Source of the DNA: Spinellus fusiger
Lineage: Eukaryota; Mucoromycota; Mucoromycetes; Mucorales; Phycomycetaceae
Assembly: GCA_025094145.1 (NCBI GenBank)
Contig: JALLLS010000136.1
Location: 1-42,500 of the forward strand
DNA length: 42,500 bases
Reading direction: 5' to 3'
The first letter of the stretch is position 1, and each line of letters opens with the position of its first letter. Under the pieces are notes generated by a model, which saw only the letters and a program-made list of their open reading frames with translations, made no database searches and was not told the DNA's origin. Below are positions 11,320-21,232 of this stretch, one piece after another. Position numbers and translations under genes: made by a program.

Positions 11320-11907
11320 TTACAGTTGGAGTGTAAGAGAGGAGGTGTCAAAAATTCTACATTTGCTCTTAAATACTTGCAATGTCCGTTCGCGTACAAT
11401 GTCTTCTACCGTCAACTCATTTGCTACCATACGGCGCTAGGAAGAAAAGAAAAGAAGAGATATAAACAAAAACACAAATGGACTTGGCTTACCTTGGACT
11501 CATCCGAATACAGACTGGACTGCACTTCATAGTCCTCGGGATCTTCCTGCAACTTCTTGTACTTGTTCTCAATAGCAGTGTCCATGGTCTATGCCAACAT
11601 CATTAGACAAAAGACCAATAAGGCCAGACTGTACCTTGAGACAGTAGTTGATGGCTTCCTCACGCTTGGCATAAGAAGTAGCCAACTCCTTGAAAAATTC
11701 AGCACAGGCAGCTTCAGAATGGACGTCCGTAGAGTTAAGGCGAGGTACAATGTTATCGTCCACGCGTCGCAACTCCTTCATGGTGTCTAATGACTCTTTC
11801 TTGAGTCTCTTTGCACTCAACACCCTATGGCCTTTTATCCATATACACATTATTGTCATTGTATTACCTTTGAAGAATGAGAAGTTGAAGCACGTTGTCT
11901 GGTTCAT
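11320..11907 (-). CDS. MIX23: MIX23-like mitochondrial intermembrane-space protein (CCDC58 family)
   Basis: Four exons on the minus strand: 11907-11868, 11786-11635, 11588-11493 and 11436-11320, giving 134 aa. Introns are GT-AG, 46-81 bp, with consistent phases. Family alignment decides exon 2: an acceptor at 11787 gives TTCFNFSFFKDTMKELRRVD, matching the family's Cys-Phe...Phe...K.MR.IDD start. Other family blocks are DDNIVPRLNS, a Cys-x20-Cys pair (AACAEFFKEL... and ...EAINYCLK), a charged helical middle, and the C-terminal NELTVEDIVRERTLQVFKSK followed by CRIF. Members are small Cys-rich proteins of the mitochondrial intermembrane space, linked to protein import; the four Cys here fit that. 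It is convergent with ATP1, another mitochondrial gene, and divergent from CSN6. The last residues (DTSSLTLQL) are less conserved. Confidence 0.88.
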
Positions 11908-11954
11908 GACTGATGAGGAAGAGCTGGAATAACAGTCAAGACGATATTCTATGT

Positions 11955-11998
<44 letters not shown>
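11955..11998. repeat. (TTA)n microsatellite
   Basis: Perfect TTA/ATT trinucleotide tract in the MIX23-CSN6 divergent promoter, followed by further ATT units near 12022-12033. Confidence 0.95.
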
Positions 11999-12149
11999 TG
12001 TTACTATTATCACTATGACTATTATTATTATTGGCTGAGTGCCATTGTCGGACTTACTCCCTTTCTTTCTGTTTCTCTTTGTATTGAATACAGCTTAAAG
12101 AAAGGTTGTTTCTTCCCTTGAATTAGAATCCACCAACAGAAAAGTAGAG

Positions 12150-12197
12150 TCACTGTAGAAGAAGAAAGAGAAAGCCACAAATTAGTCACTGTAGAAG
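12150..12197 (+). promoter_or_regulatory. Second TCACTGTAGAA motif pair, MIX23/CSN6 promoter
   Basis: TCACTGTAGAA at 12150 and TCACTGTAGAAG at 12186, 36 bp apart, within the 459-bp divergent spacer 11908-12366. Same motif, same orientation and again two copies, as in the SEC14-like/ATP1 spacer. Confidence 0.35.
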
Positions 12198-12366
12198 TAC
12201 ATCTGCCAATAACAACAACAGAATAAGAAATAGTAAAGAAAAGAGAAAAAGAAAATTTCATTCCCCACGTCATGGCATAAGTCCAAGTCCTATGAATTTC
12301 AGTGAACACTAGAAGCACCGTCTTCTTTCCTTTCTTTTTCTTTTCTTTTTTCTTTATCTTTTACTC

Positions 12367-13760
12367 ATGAGCCAAACCACTGCTATGGAAGGCGTGGAGG
12401 GCGTCCTCTTGTCTAGTCAGAGCCAGTCAGGTCTTTCTATATCAGTGTAAGGCAGTCCATGCCCCCTTTCTTTTCACATGTAGTCATCCTCTTGTTATTC
12501 TCAATATTTCTGACCACTACACACGCATAAAACTACAAAACCCAGCAGCACTTGAGAAAGGTAAGTAGGTTGCTATTCCTCTGGCTCATCCAGTGTATCT
12601 ATGATAATAATAATAACAAATAAAACAAAACAAAAAAGGGCGTGTGTATGGTGCCTTGCTAGCGACACAGATAGGACGCACCATTGAACTAATGAATTCA
12701 TGTGAACTGCCTGCCAACACACATGAGGAAGGCCAAGTAACACTGAACAATGTGTACCTGTCAACAAAACTAGACCAATGTACGTACATACCACCCAACT
12801 CCATTAAAAGAAGAAGAAAAGAGGAAGAACTTATGTGTAGAGTACTAGTAAAACAGGTCTTTCCTCTGCTGGACTTTATAGGCTGGTATTCATTGGGAGA
12901 GAGTCCTACAGAAGCTGATTTGCATCTTCACCAACAAGTAGGTCACAATAAATAAATAAATAAAGGAAGAGAAAGAGAAAGAAAGAAAAAGAGAGATCAC
13001 TAAAGTCTGTTGCATGAGACAGTTTCTTCCTCTTCATGAGTCCTGTCTGTTCCTACAAATGAATCCAAAGGTGCTTGGACACGGCATCAAGGAATTCCCT
13101 GTCAGTATCTATGAATCTGTGCTTGATATTGTCCATGAAACAACCCGACTTGGATTTGTCAAGGCGTCGTATAGAGTAGAGACCAATGAGGCAGAACGCA
13201 TTGCCATTGAACAAGTGGCAAAACCCAGCACATCCGACACAGGGGCTGGTCTTGGTAGTGCATGTAAGAATGAATGAATGAATGAATGAATGAAAGACAA
13301 GGGAATGACTGTTGTTCTTTACTAGTGATTGCTCATCTAACAACACAGAAGAATGCCATTGCCATGTTGAATTCAAGAATCCAATTTCTGCAAGGATACT
13401 TGAAGGATGTTATGGAGGGAGTGATGCCTGTGGATCATACGATTCTTCGTCAGCTGGCAAGTGTGTGCAGAGGATCTCCTGTGATTGATTCAATGGCCTT
13501 TAATGAGCAGTTTTCTACAGTAAGTCATGGTGGTGTGCGTCTTGTGCCAGAAAGAGAAAGGGGAATGGGTGGACTCACAGAATGGGACATTTTACTAGGA
13601 GTACAATGATGTCTTGCTAGTCACGTACCTTGCGACGATCACCCAAGGCATGAATATCCTGAACAATCTTATTGATAAGCACAATCTGGTGCATGGCCAT
13701 GGGAAGACCACTGCTGTCAAGTCAGGTACAAATGTTAAAAAGGGAAGAGTAAGAACATGA
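12367..13760 (+). CDS. CSN6: COP9 signalosome subunit 6
   Basis: Seven exons: 12367-12446, 12484-12560, 12639-12779, 12843-12937, 13023-13263, 13326-13519 and 13599-13760, giving 329 aa (human CSN6 is about 327). Intron 1 is only 37 bp. The MPN domain begins with VHPLVILNISDHYTR (about 27-41) and continues with GRVYGALLATQIGRTIELMN and FIGWYSLGESPTEADLHLH. The family lacks a working JAMM metal site, and no complete H-x-H...S..D set is evident here. The middle block MNPKVLGHGIKEFPVSIYES matches the CSN6 LNP...LPVSVFES region. The C-terminal part has QKNAIAMLNSRIQFLQGYLK and EYNDVLLVTYLATITQGMN followed by ILNNLIDKHNL. CSN6 is the non-catalytic MPN partner of CSN5 in the complex that removes Nedd8 from cullins. 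The exact C-terminus after TTAVKSG is uncertain because a further splice is possible. Confidence 0.9.
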
Positions 13761-14146
13761 GACATAAGGAGATTAGAAGACATGATCATCTTGTTGATTC
13801 TATAAAGCACAAAGGAACAAAGTGGTATATGTAGTATACACACAGCCAATATGTTATGTCTTTATTAACAGGGAGGAGTAGGAAGAGTAGGAGTAGGAGG
13901 GTATGAATTAAGCACTATGTAACTGTTCTTTTTCTTTTCTGTCTTGTATTAAAGGGAATAAGAGGGAATAAGAGAGAAAAAGAGAGAAAAAGACGGGGGT
14001 GTATCTAGTCTATGAGTCCATGTTGACCTATCTACATGAGTACACAAGAACCTACCTACAGCATTACATACATCATTACATTAAGAAAGGTCACTCTAAT
14101 ATAAAGGAGAAAGGAAGAGGAGGAGGAAATAATAATAAAGGAGAAC
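13761..14146. other. Convergent CSN6/AVT intergenic region
   Basis: Contains GGAGTA and GGGAATAAGA short repeats (13868-13990) and purine-rich tracts. No gene is seen; it holds the 3' ends of two convergent genes. Confidence 0.5.
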
Positions 14147-15966
14147 TTAGGGTTGGCTTATGACAGCAGAAAGAGTGAAAAACATAACAAGACATCCCCA
14201 TGCAATGATCAGACCAGCTGTTATTTCTAGCCACCAACAAGGGGCCAAATCAGATGTCATACATTCTTCTTCCTCTGATGCTTCTCTTACGGTAGAGTGA
14301 TCTTCGTCATCAGAAAAGGTGTGTCGAGAAGAACAGTAGCGATAACATGCATAGGAACCAGTGTCTGTGTACAAAGGAGTCTTATCCCATGGCACTGCAG
14401 CAGTAGCAACACTTATGGCAGTGGTGGCAGTACTGTCGCTGCTATGGCTGGTGGCACTGGCATTGGTCAGTGTGGAAAACACACAAGGCAGATACAACGC
14501 CTGATCTACTGAGCGAGTCCCAAGATATACAATGCCAGGCAGAATGTAGGCCAATGTTGTTGCAGCCACACCCCCTACCACAGCATACACCTTGCCTAGC
14601 GACTGGATGGTCACGCCTCCCACAAACAGAACACAGAAAAATACCACAGTAGACACATAATGTTCTGTTGAGGAGGGTTGGCGGGTGGTGGTATCGATTT
14701 GTAGCAGTTTCTGGAGGGCATCTCGGAATGGGAAAAAGGCCATTCTAACACACTACGGGTCAGTACATCAAGCTAGCCAACTAGAAAAGAAAGAGAGAGA
14801 GAAGAGAGAGAGAGACTTACGGAATGGTCAGAATCATATCGCCTGCCAATGCAAGTCGGCCAATGTTAATCACTAGATCATCAGCAGCAAAGTTCATGAA
14901 CAGATTGGGCTGGACATTGGATCCAAAGCACAGGAACCCAATGATCGCAAAAATCATGGACACCACCCAGCTAGAAAAGGTAGAGATGGAGGTAGTCATG
15001 GCCCAGGTGCGTGTGGACTGGTGCTCGAGGGTGAGGTAGTTGTGGAAAGCCACCTGGGAACATGTAAACGCAAAGGCCATGATGCCCAGAGCACCAAACA
15101 CATCAGATCCAAACACTGTCAATGGAATCTTCTCTTCAGGCATGTAGGCAGGGGCACGAAGAAGGATGGTGGCAAGGATCAATGGAAGACAGCAGACAGC
15201 CACGACAGACCACCTTGCCAAAGAACCGATGGAACGAGACATGTTCAAGGGGAGGATCTAATCGCGAGCATCCTTCCTATTAGCGATCCCATAGATTCCA
15301 AACAAGCGGATCTGTTCTACTCTATTCTATTCTCTATCAAAGAGGAGCTTCTTCTTACCAAAAGCACCGACACTAGGCCTACAACAAACACCCGATGAGC
15401 AAGGAGCGGGATGTGGGGTAAGTAGCGCTGGGCAAGCACCGTCAATGTATCACCAAGTACTATATTGATAATAAACATAAAAGGCAAGGAGTGTCAGTTG
15501 GACCATGTTTCTGGAGTAACAGCCTCATAGATGACAGCGGAGAAGAGAACAAAAATAACACTTTGAACTGTCTCTTACATATAAAGTAGCCTAGACAAGC
15601 ACCACCCGACTGAATGACAATCACACAGTTAAGAAAGTGATATCCAGCTCTGCCCATCACAGCCTCCATCAATTGTGCGAATTTATAGATCCCCAGCCGC
15701 TGACCAGCAATGATCATGATATAAAGGCCTACTTGGGACAGTACAGCTACAAAGATGGACAGGGCAATCCCAGCAAAGAATCCAGCATGGGCCATGGCAA
15801 AGGGCAGTCCAATGATGCCTGCCCCCACTGTAGCATTGACGAGATTAAAGGCAACCTCAAGAACACTGCGAGTGCCATAGCCAGGTCTATCTGACTGCAG
15901 AAAGTCCTTTTCTGCTTTGGAGAGAGAAGGTAGTGGTTTTGTGGGTGTAGTGCCATAGTAGGCCAT
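14147..15966 (-). CDS. AVT-type vacuolar amino-acid transporter (AAAP/SLC38-like)
   Basis: Four exons on the minus strand: 15966-15579, 15459-15359, 15257-14821 and 14744-14147, giving 507 aa with consistent phases. A short polar N-terminus (MAYYGTTPTKPLPSLSKAEK) precedes the first membrane segment, FNLVNATVGAGIIGLPFAMA (residues 40-59), the hallmark of amino acid/auxin permease-family transporters. Further hydrophobic segments follow: IALSIFVAVLSQVGLYIMII, HRVFVVGLVSVLLILPL, VVAVCCLPLILATILL, GALGIMAFAFTCSQVAFHNY, WVVSMIFAIIGFLCFGS, and the C-terminal VYAVVGGVAATTLAYILPGI and LEITAGLIIAWGCLVMFF. About 11 spans are expected for the family. An unusually long Ser/Thr/Ala-rich hydrophilic segment sits between the last two or three spans. 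Fungal relatives (Avt5/6/7 group) use a proton gradient to export amino acids from the vacuole. Substrate cannot be read from sequence. It shares strand with the downstream methyltransferase. Confidence 0.87.
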
Positions 15967-17004
15967 GGTAAAGAAGATGGAAAGAAAGAAAAAAGAAGAA
16001 AGGAGAAGAAGAAGAGAAAGAGAAAGGAGAGAAGAGGAGAAGAAAGAAGAGAAGTAAAAGAATGCTCTGTCTCTGTCCCAATATTAATAAGTGGTTGATA
16101 GCTCAATCTTTTATTGACGGACTGAACTGGACGGACTGCTTGACGGACGGACGGACGGACGGACTGCTTGACTGAATGACTGACTGCCTGAATGACTGCC
16201 TGAATGACTGCCTGAATGACTGCCTGAATGACTGCCTGAATGACTGTCTGAATGACTGTCTGCCTGCCTGGCTAGTGGATTCCTTGATTGATTTCTTTTA
16301 GAAAGGGAAAGTGAGGGGGTTGATGGGGTTAGAAATATTAAGGCATAGTATATCATACTATGGTAATGAAATAGGTGCAGAACTTGCCGGATATGTCCAG
16401 CGCAGCAGAAAATAGACAGATCAACTCCCTCTATTGGTGCAGTGCCTATGAAGTGGCATGAGCCATAGTGTGTCTTTCCATAGTCATACGAGATGGATAT
16501 TTCCGCCTATGCCTTTCCACTGCTCTTATGCAGATCATTTGACGGCCTTTATCCTTCACCCCACTCGCATGTCTTTCTCTCTTACACAAATCGATCTCTT
16601 TTTTTGGTGTGTATTTTATTCATGTCTTTTATATATAAAACAGACATCATTATAGACGGGTCAATAAGCCACTCTTAGGCAAATAAACAAATAAGCACAT
16701 ACGCACATACGCACATACGCAAACAAAAGCAAAAAGCATAATGATGCATGGGATGACATTAAAGAGGTACATGGTGATAGGCTAAATAGCTCCTGAATAA
16801 GAAAAAAAGGGTTCTACACTATAGAATGGAGAATGGAGAATAAGGAATAGAGAATAAGGAATAGAGAATAAGGAATAAGGAATAAAGAGTGGAATAAAAA
16901 TATTCTTGGAAGAAATCCACACAGAAATTACAAGACAATATAGTAAGAAAAAAAGATAGAAAGAAAAAGAAAAAGAAATAAAAAGAAAAAGAAAAAAAAG
17001 GGAA
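15967..17004. other. AVT upstream region / methyltransferase downstream region
   Basis: No gene seen. Holds a purine-rich block just upstream of the AVT start (about 15968-16060), a minisatellite (16138-16275), three GCACATAC units (about 16696-16720), and AGAATAAGGAAT-type repeats (about 16825-16890). Confidence 0.5.
16138..16275. repeat. GACG tetramers and 12-bp TGACTGCCTGAA minisatellite
   Basis: A run of GACG units (about 16142-16163) is followed by about seven tandem copies of a 12-bp TGACTGCCTGAA unit with small changes (CTG/GTC), ending in CTGCCTGCCTGG. Minus-strand translation gives SHSGSHSG low-complexity text with no sign of a gene. Confidence 0.92.
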
Positions 17005-19039
17005 TCAATCTATGGACTTTCTTGCAACATAACCCAACCAATTCATGTGGGCATTGTATTGGACACACTGAGCACACACCATTTCTACTCTTTGCTGGTA
17101 ATCATCTGCTTCCAATCCCATGCGTGGTCCTAATATACTCTGGACAGAGGCAAACATTCTTAGTGTAATGCCAATGAATTCTTGTCCAAGGCTACTGTCG
17201 CTGCCTATTATATTGATGAGTGCCAGTGAAATAATTAATAATAATAATTAATAATAATAATTAATAATTAAAGACCAATGAGAAATAAAAAATAAAAATA
17301 AAAAGAATACTTGCCAAAATTAACCTGTTTGTTCATCGTTTGAATGACTTGAAATCCAGACGCTGGCAGAAGTGTACTTAAATGGAGAGCATCATCATAA
17401 TCCTTATCCAGTCCTTTCAATATATTGCGAACTACATATATAAAGAAGTGTTATTTCACCAATGCCCTTTTCTTATTCTCCTCTTCTTACCAGTATCAAT
17501 AAATGACTCTATCAGTACAGTGCCCACAGGCTAGGATGACCATTGGGAGGTTAGGAAGAAGAAAAACGGATAGATAAGATAAGCCATTCATGAACCCATC
17601 CATCCATGGATCCAATCCACTAACAACTTACAGCATTATGCAAATCAACCACCTGCAACAGTCCACCTGGTTTAAGAATACGATAGATTTCTTTTAATGC
17701 ACACTGCCAATGGCTGTTTCCAAACAGCAGTCCTTGTGCACTGATATTAACAAGATCAACACTGTTGTCTTGAAGGGGTGCTTTATGAGGTTCCCCCATA
17801 GGATATTCGATGCGCACGTTGGGTGGGAGCAACGTGTCTGGTGCAACACTAGTATCATAACTGTTGCCTAATAGTCCGGTGACTGGGATGCCTATGAATT
17901 CCCAATCGCTGTAGTGGGTTGCCATGTCCTGCATAGTCATAAAATAAGATAATTATAGCAATAGTAATAGTAGCAATAGTAATAGTAATAGTAGTAATTG
18001 TAATTACATCAATAATAAGTAATAAATAATAATAGTAATAGTAATAGTAATAGTAATAGTAATAGTAATAGTAATAGTAATAGTAATAGTAATAGTAATA
18101 GTAATAGTAATAATAATAATAATAACAGTAGTAATAATAGAGAGAGAAAAGTATTAGACATGGGGCAAGGTAGATATCTTTTATATATTTATATATTTAC
18201 CATCATCCAGGTACCACTTCCACAGCCAATATCCACAACTTTGGCAAAAGGTACATGTGCCAATTCAGCGGCTATAGCAGGAAGAATAAGACTTTTTTTT
18301 GGGGTGTATGGATGAGAAAGATTTCAAGTGTAGGCAATAAATAAAATAAAAAGGGGGAGATGTGCAGACCTATGGAAAAGAAAAGAAAAAGACTTACCCG
18401 CCAAACAGAGATTTCAAGGCAAAATGTTGCTGTAAGAAAGAAACATGGAAGAATAAGAAGATATTCTTTGTATATGATGGAGTTACCTCTAGTTGACTGT
18501 CCTGAGCATCCCAATCCACAGGTAAAAAGAGGCTGTTGGAGTGCAATCCTGTAAATTGGAGTTCTGTTGGTTGTTGTTAGATTGATGAATGTAGAATGAT
18601 GGGTACAAAAACAAGTCAGTCAGTACAAGAGAGAAAGATGCATATAAGATCCAAATGAATCTTCAAAGATAGATAGGCTACTCATGCTATGACTACCGCT
18701 ATCACTATGACTACCACTATTGATAGGATGGTTACCAGTTGTTGGTTTGGGCTGAAAAGGCTTTTGTACAGACGGTGAAGTCAAAGAAGAATAGTTGGGC
18801 GTAGAAGGACTGCTATGACTGGTACGACTCCCTTTTAATCCTCCTATTCCATAGCTGCCTGTGTTGCTGGAAGAAGAGTCACGTAGCTGGTGTGAGTATC
18901 CTGACCCTTCTGTTGCTGTTGACTGGTGACTTGTAGGGTGGTAGGCAGAGGAATGAGCTTGCCCTGAGTTGTGAATCGTGGCGCCATGGGTTGTATCGCC
19001 TTTTAAATGCTTTCTTCGCTTGGATTGAACAACGCCCAT
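17005..19039 (-). CDS. SAM-dependent methyltransferase (type 11 fold), multi-exon
   Basis: Eight exons on the minus strand. Exon 1 starts at 19039 (MGVVQSKRRKHLKG, with a possible N-myristoylation glycine) and is Ser-rich for about 130 codons. The others are about 18563-18487, 18429-18398, 18291-18201, 17928-17632, 17530-17491, 17431-17315 and 17204-17005. The fold is clear: QQHFALKSLFGG leads into motif I VVDIGCGSGTW (exon 4); exon 5 has DWEFIGIPVTG, NSVDLVNISAQGLLF and the motif ALKEIYRILKPGG followed by LLQVVDLH. Exons 6-8 form the C-terminal cap (VGTVLIESFIDT, LHLSTLLPASGFQVIQT, GLEADDYQQRVEMVCAQCVQ). The layout, with a Ser-rich leader and a C-terminal helical region, resembles a methyltransferase group common in Mucoromycota; the substrate is unknown. 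Intron 7 (17205-17314) starts with GC instead of GT. The junction of exons 1 and 2 is unresolved: no standard donor in the needed phase is seen. Confidence 0.83.
17945..18128. repeat. (ATAGTA)n microsatellite in methyltransferase intron
   Basis: Imperfect then perfect ATAGTA hexamers occupy most of the 272-bp intron between exons 4 and 5 (17929-18200), ending in AAT units. It makes this the longest intron of the gene. Confidence 0.93.
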
Positions 19040-21232
19040 GAAATATATAGAATGCTTCTGTAAATGCGGATGTGTTTTGGGGTGATATAGTATAGGAGTA
19101 AAATATACTGGCTAAAATCGATGTTATAGAAAGAGAGAAAAGTAAGAAAAGTAAAGAAAATAAAGAGAAAGAGAGATAAAACGTGGGCAGTGTAAATCCT
19201 CAAGTTAGCTTGGGTGTTGATTTTATATTCCGACAGTGTGTGTCTGTGAGTGGATTCAACGTGGATAGTTTATTAAAAATGTCTGTGTGGAATCTATGCT
19301 GTGGTGCATGGATAAAACCCACCTCTTCGTTCCCTCCAAACATGGCAAGTAGGCACACAAAGTCCTTGATGTTGTACTGTGGATAGTATATCTGTCCTGA
19401 ACGCAGCCTTTTTTTTTCATCTATAAAGAGGAGTTCACTGTTCTTCCTCCCGTTCAATGGGAGGAAATAGCTGATTTATTTGTAGTTCATCGAGTCAATA
19501 CTACTTGAGCAGACTCAGCACGATCTAATTATTATTTGATTCTTCAAACACACGAGATGGAAACACTCCCAACTTATATATACTCTACGTAGAGAGTGGC
19601 CATGTGGAACAAAAGGAATAGCCCCACCACCTCAACAAGTTCTACATCTCCTGATACAGTTTATTCCTCCATAGAAGACACTGCTCTAATTTTTCATTCA
19701 TCACTGCTATTCCAAGAAGAAGAAAAAGAAGAAAAATAAATTAAAAGGGAAAAAAGGACATATTCTCAAGTGTCTGTACCATACTGTCCATGTTTGTGTT
19801 TTTCTTTTCTTTAAAAAAGGGCAATCTTTATAATAAAAAACACAGTTGTCCTACCCTACTTGCTCAAGAGTACCACAGTAAAGAGTGTTAAATGAGATAC
19901 CAATCTATAAGAGTTCCCTCATTTAGTCATGTCCTTTGTATCTTTATCCTTTCATCCAAGAATTGACGTGATCAGGACACCAATAAGAGAGTCCTGGCTA
20001 TTGGATTGGATGAAAATAGAGATCACAGTGGTTTATAACTTGCCAAGTTATATATAAATCATTGATAATAATATACTCTATTTTATCAACAAATTCAATG
20101 CCATTGAAATAGACAGATCCATCCTAGATTATGCTTATAATAAGAATGGACCCTTGAAATAGAACTCAGTCCTAGCATAATAATAATAATATTAATAATA
20201 ATATTAATAATAATAATAAAAGAGAAAGTTATCCTTCACAGCCATTGAACAGAGTCAAAAGACTGTTCCTTCTCTACCTGTGCTGTTCTCTCTTTCTATG
20301 CATTGACATAATAGGCATAGATAGTCCACTATGCAGAATTATTACAGAAGGTGTGAGGTTAGATAAACACTTTTTGGGTAGGATAGCCTTTCTCTTATAA
20401 GACTGTATACCATTCATAGAACATAAAAATAGAGTCGATCGTATTGAACTCTGCGGATGAGTTATGACAAGACAGAACCAGTCTAACCTAATATTCACCT
20501 GTTGGCAAACAGGATTGAATCAATGACAGTTTCATAACGGTGTAGAAGGGATGATCGATTTATTCTCTATTTAGTAGTTCTTTTCATCGTGCTCTTCATT
20601 TTACAGGGCAATAGTACACATGGTGATCGATTGGAGTTTATTCTATATTTTATATATTGAATGCTACTCTACAGTAGCCCACCCATAAATGAATGAATAA
20701 ATAGATGAATAAATGAATAAGTAGATAAGTAGATAAGTAGATAAGTAGATGAGCAGATGAGTGTGTTTTACGTCTGTTGACTATCTTACTTCAATCTCTC
20801 TCTTATAAGGAACTGAAGAAAAGGTAGATCCAGTTGCTTGTCTTGTACTATTTTGGGTATAGCCGGAAATATTTATTTTATTTTCTCTCTCTCTATCGAT
20901 CCTATGTATTCGGCAGTCATACACACCAACATCAACATCAAAGCTCCTCCCATTTAAGAGAGGAGCGATCTTTTGTTGGTTTTTACCATTTAATCAGTAC
21001 ATGTAACTCTAAACCAGGCTTCAGATGTAACCATCTCTGAGTTGGGATCGGATATCAGGACCGTCTTTTTCTTTTTCTTTAATTGAACAGAGAAATCGTT
21101 CCTTCTATCTTCAACTACAAGTGATGGAAAGTGTCTTCCTTTCATATCAGGTGATAAGGCCGTACTTTTAAATGGATTTTAAAAAAAGACAACAGTGACT
21201 TGGTACAAGATAAGGGCAAGTTTGTTTGTTAT
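19040..21232. other. AT-rich spacer between methyltransferase and left Fanzor element
   Basis: No confident gene. An open frame without ATG at 19200-19500 (minus) reads protein-like text (SGQIYYPQYNIKDFVCLLAM, then FGGNEEVGFIHAPQHRFHTD) but is not recognised; it may be a gene fragment. Two perfect hairpins are present: TTCCTCCC/GGGAGGAA at 19444-19466 (7-nt loop) and GCTCCTC/GAGGAGC near 20942-20965 (10-nt loop). A short ATAAGTAG repeat tract lies near 20720-20760. Confidence 0.4.

Noticed and set aside
16138..16275. CRISPR-like regular repeats
   Set aside because: Units are tandem without spacers; a simple minisatellite in a eukaryotic genome.
16111..16356. SHSGSHSG repeat open frame (minus)
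   Set aside because: Product of the 12-bp minisatellite; no start context or conserved flanks.
18272..18514. 80-codon open frame (minus) containing GCSGQSTRGNS
   Set aside because: It is an alternative frame of methyltransferase exons 2-3; only the other frame gives the conserved QQHFALKSLFGG.
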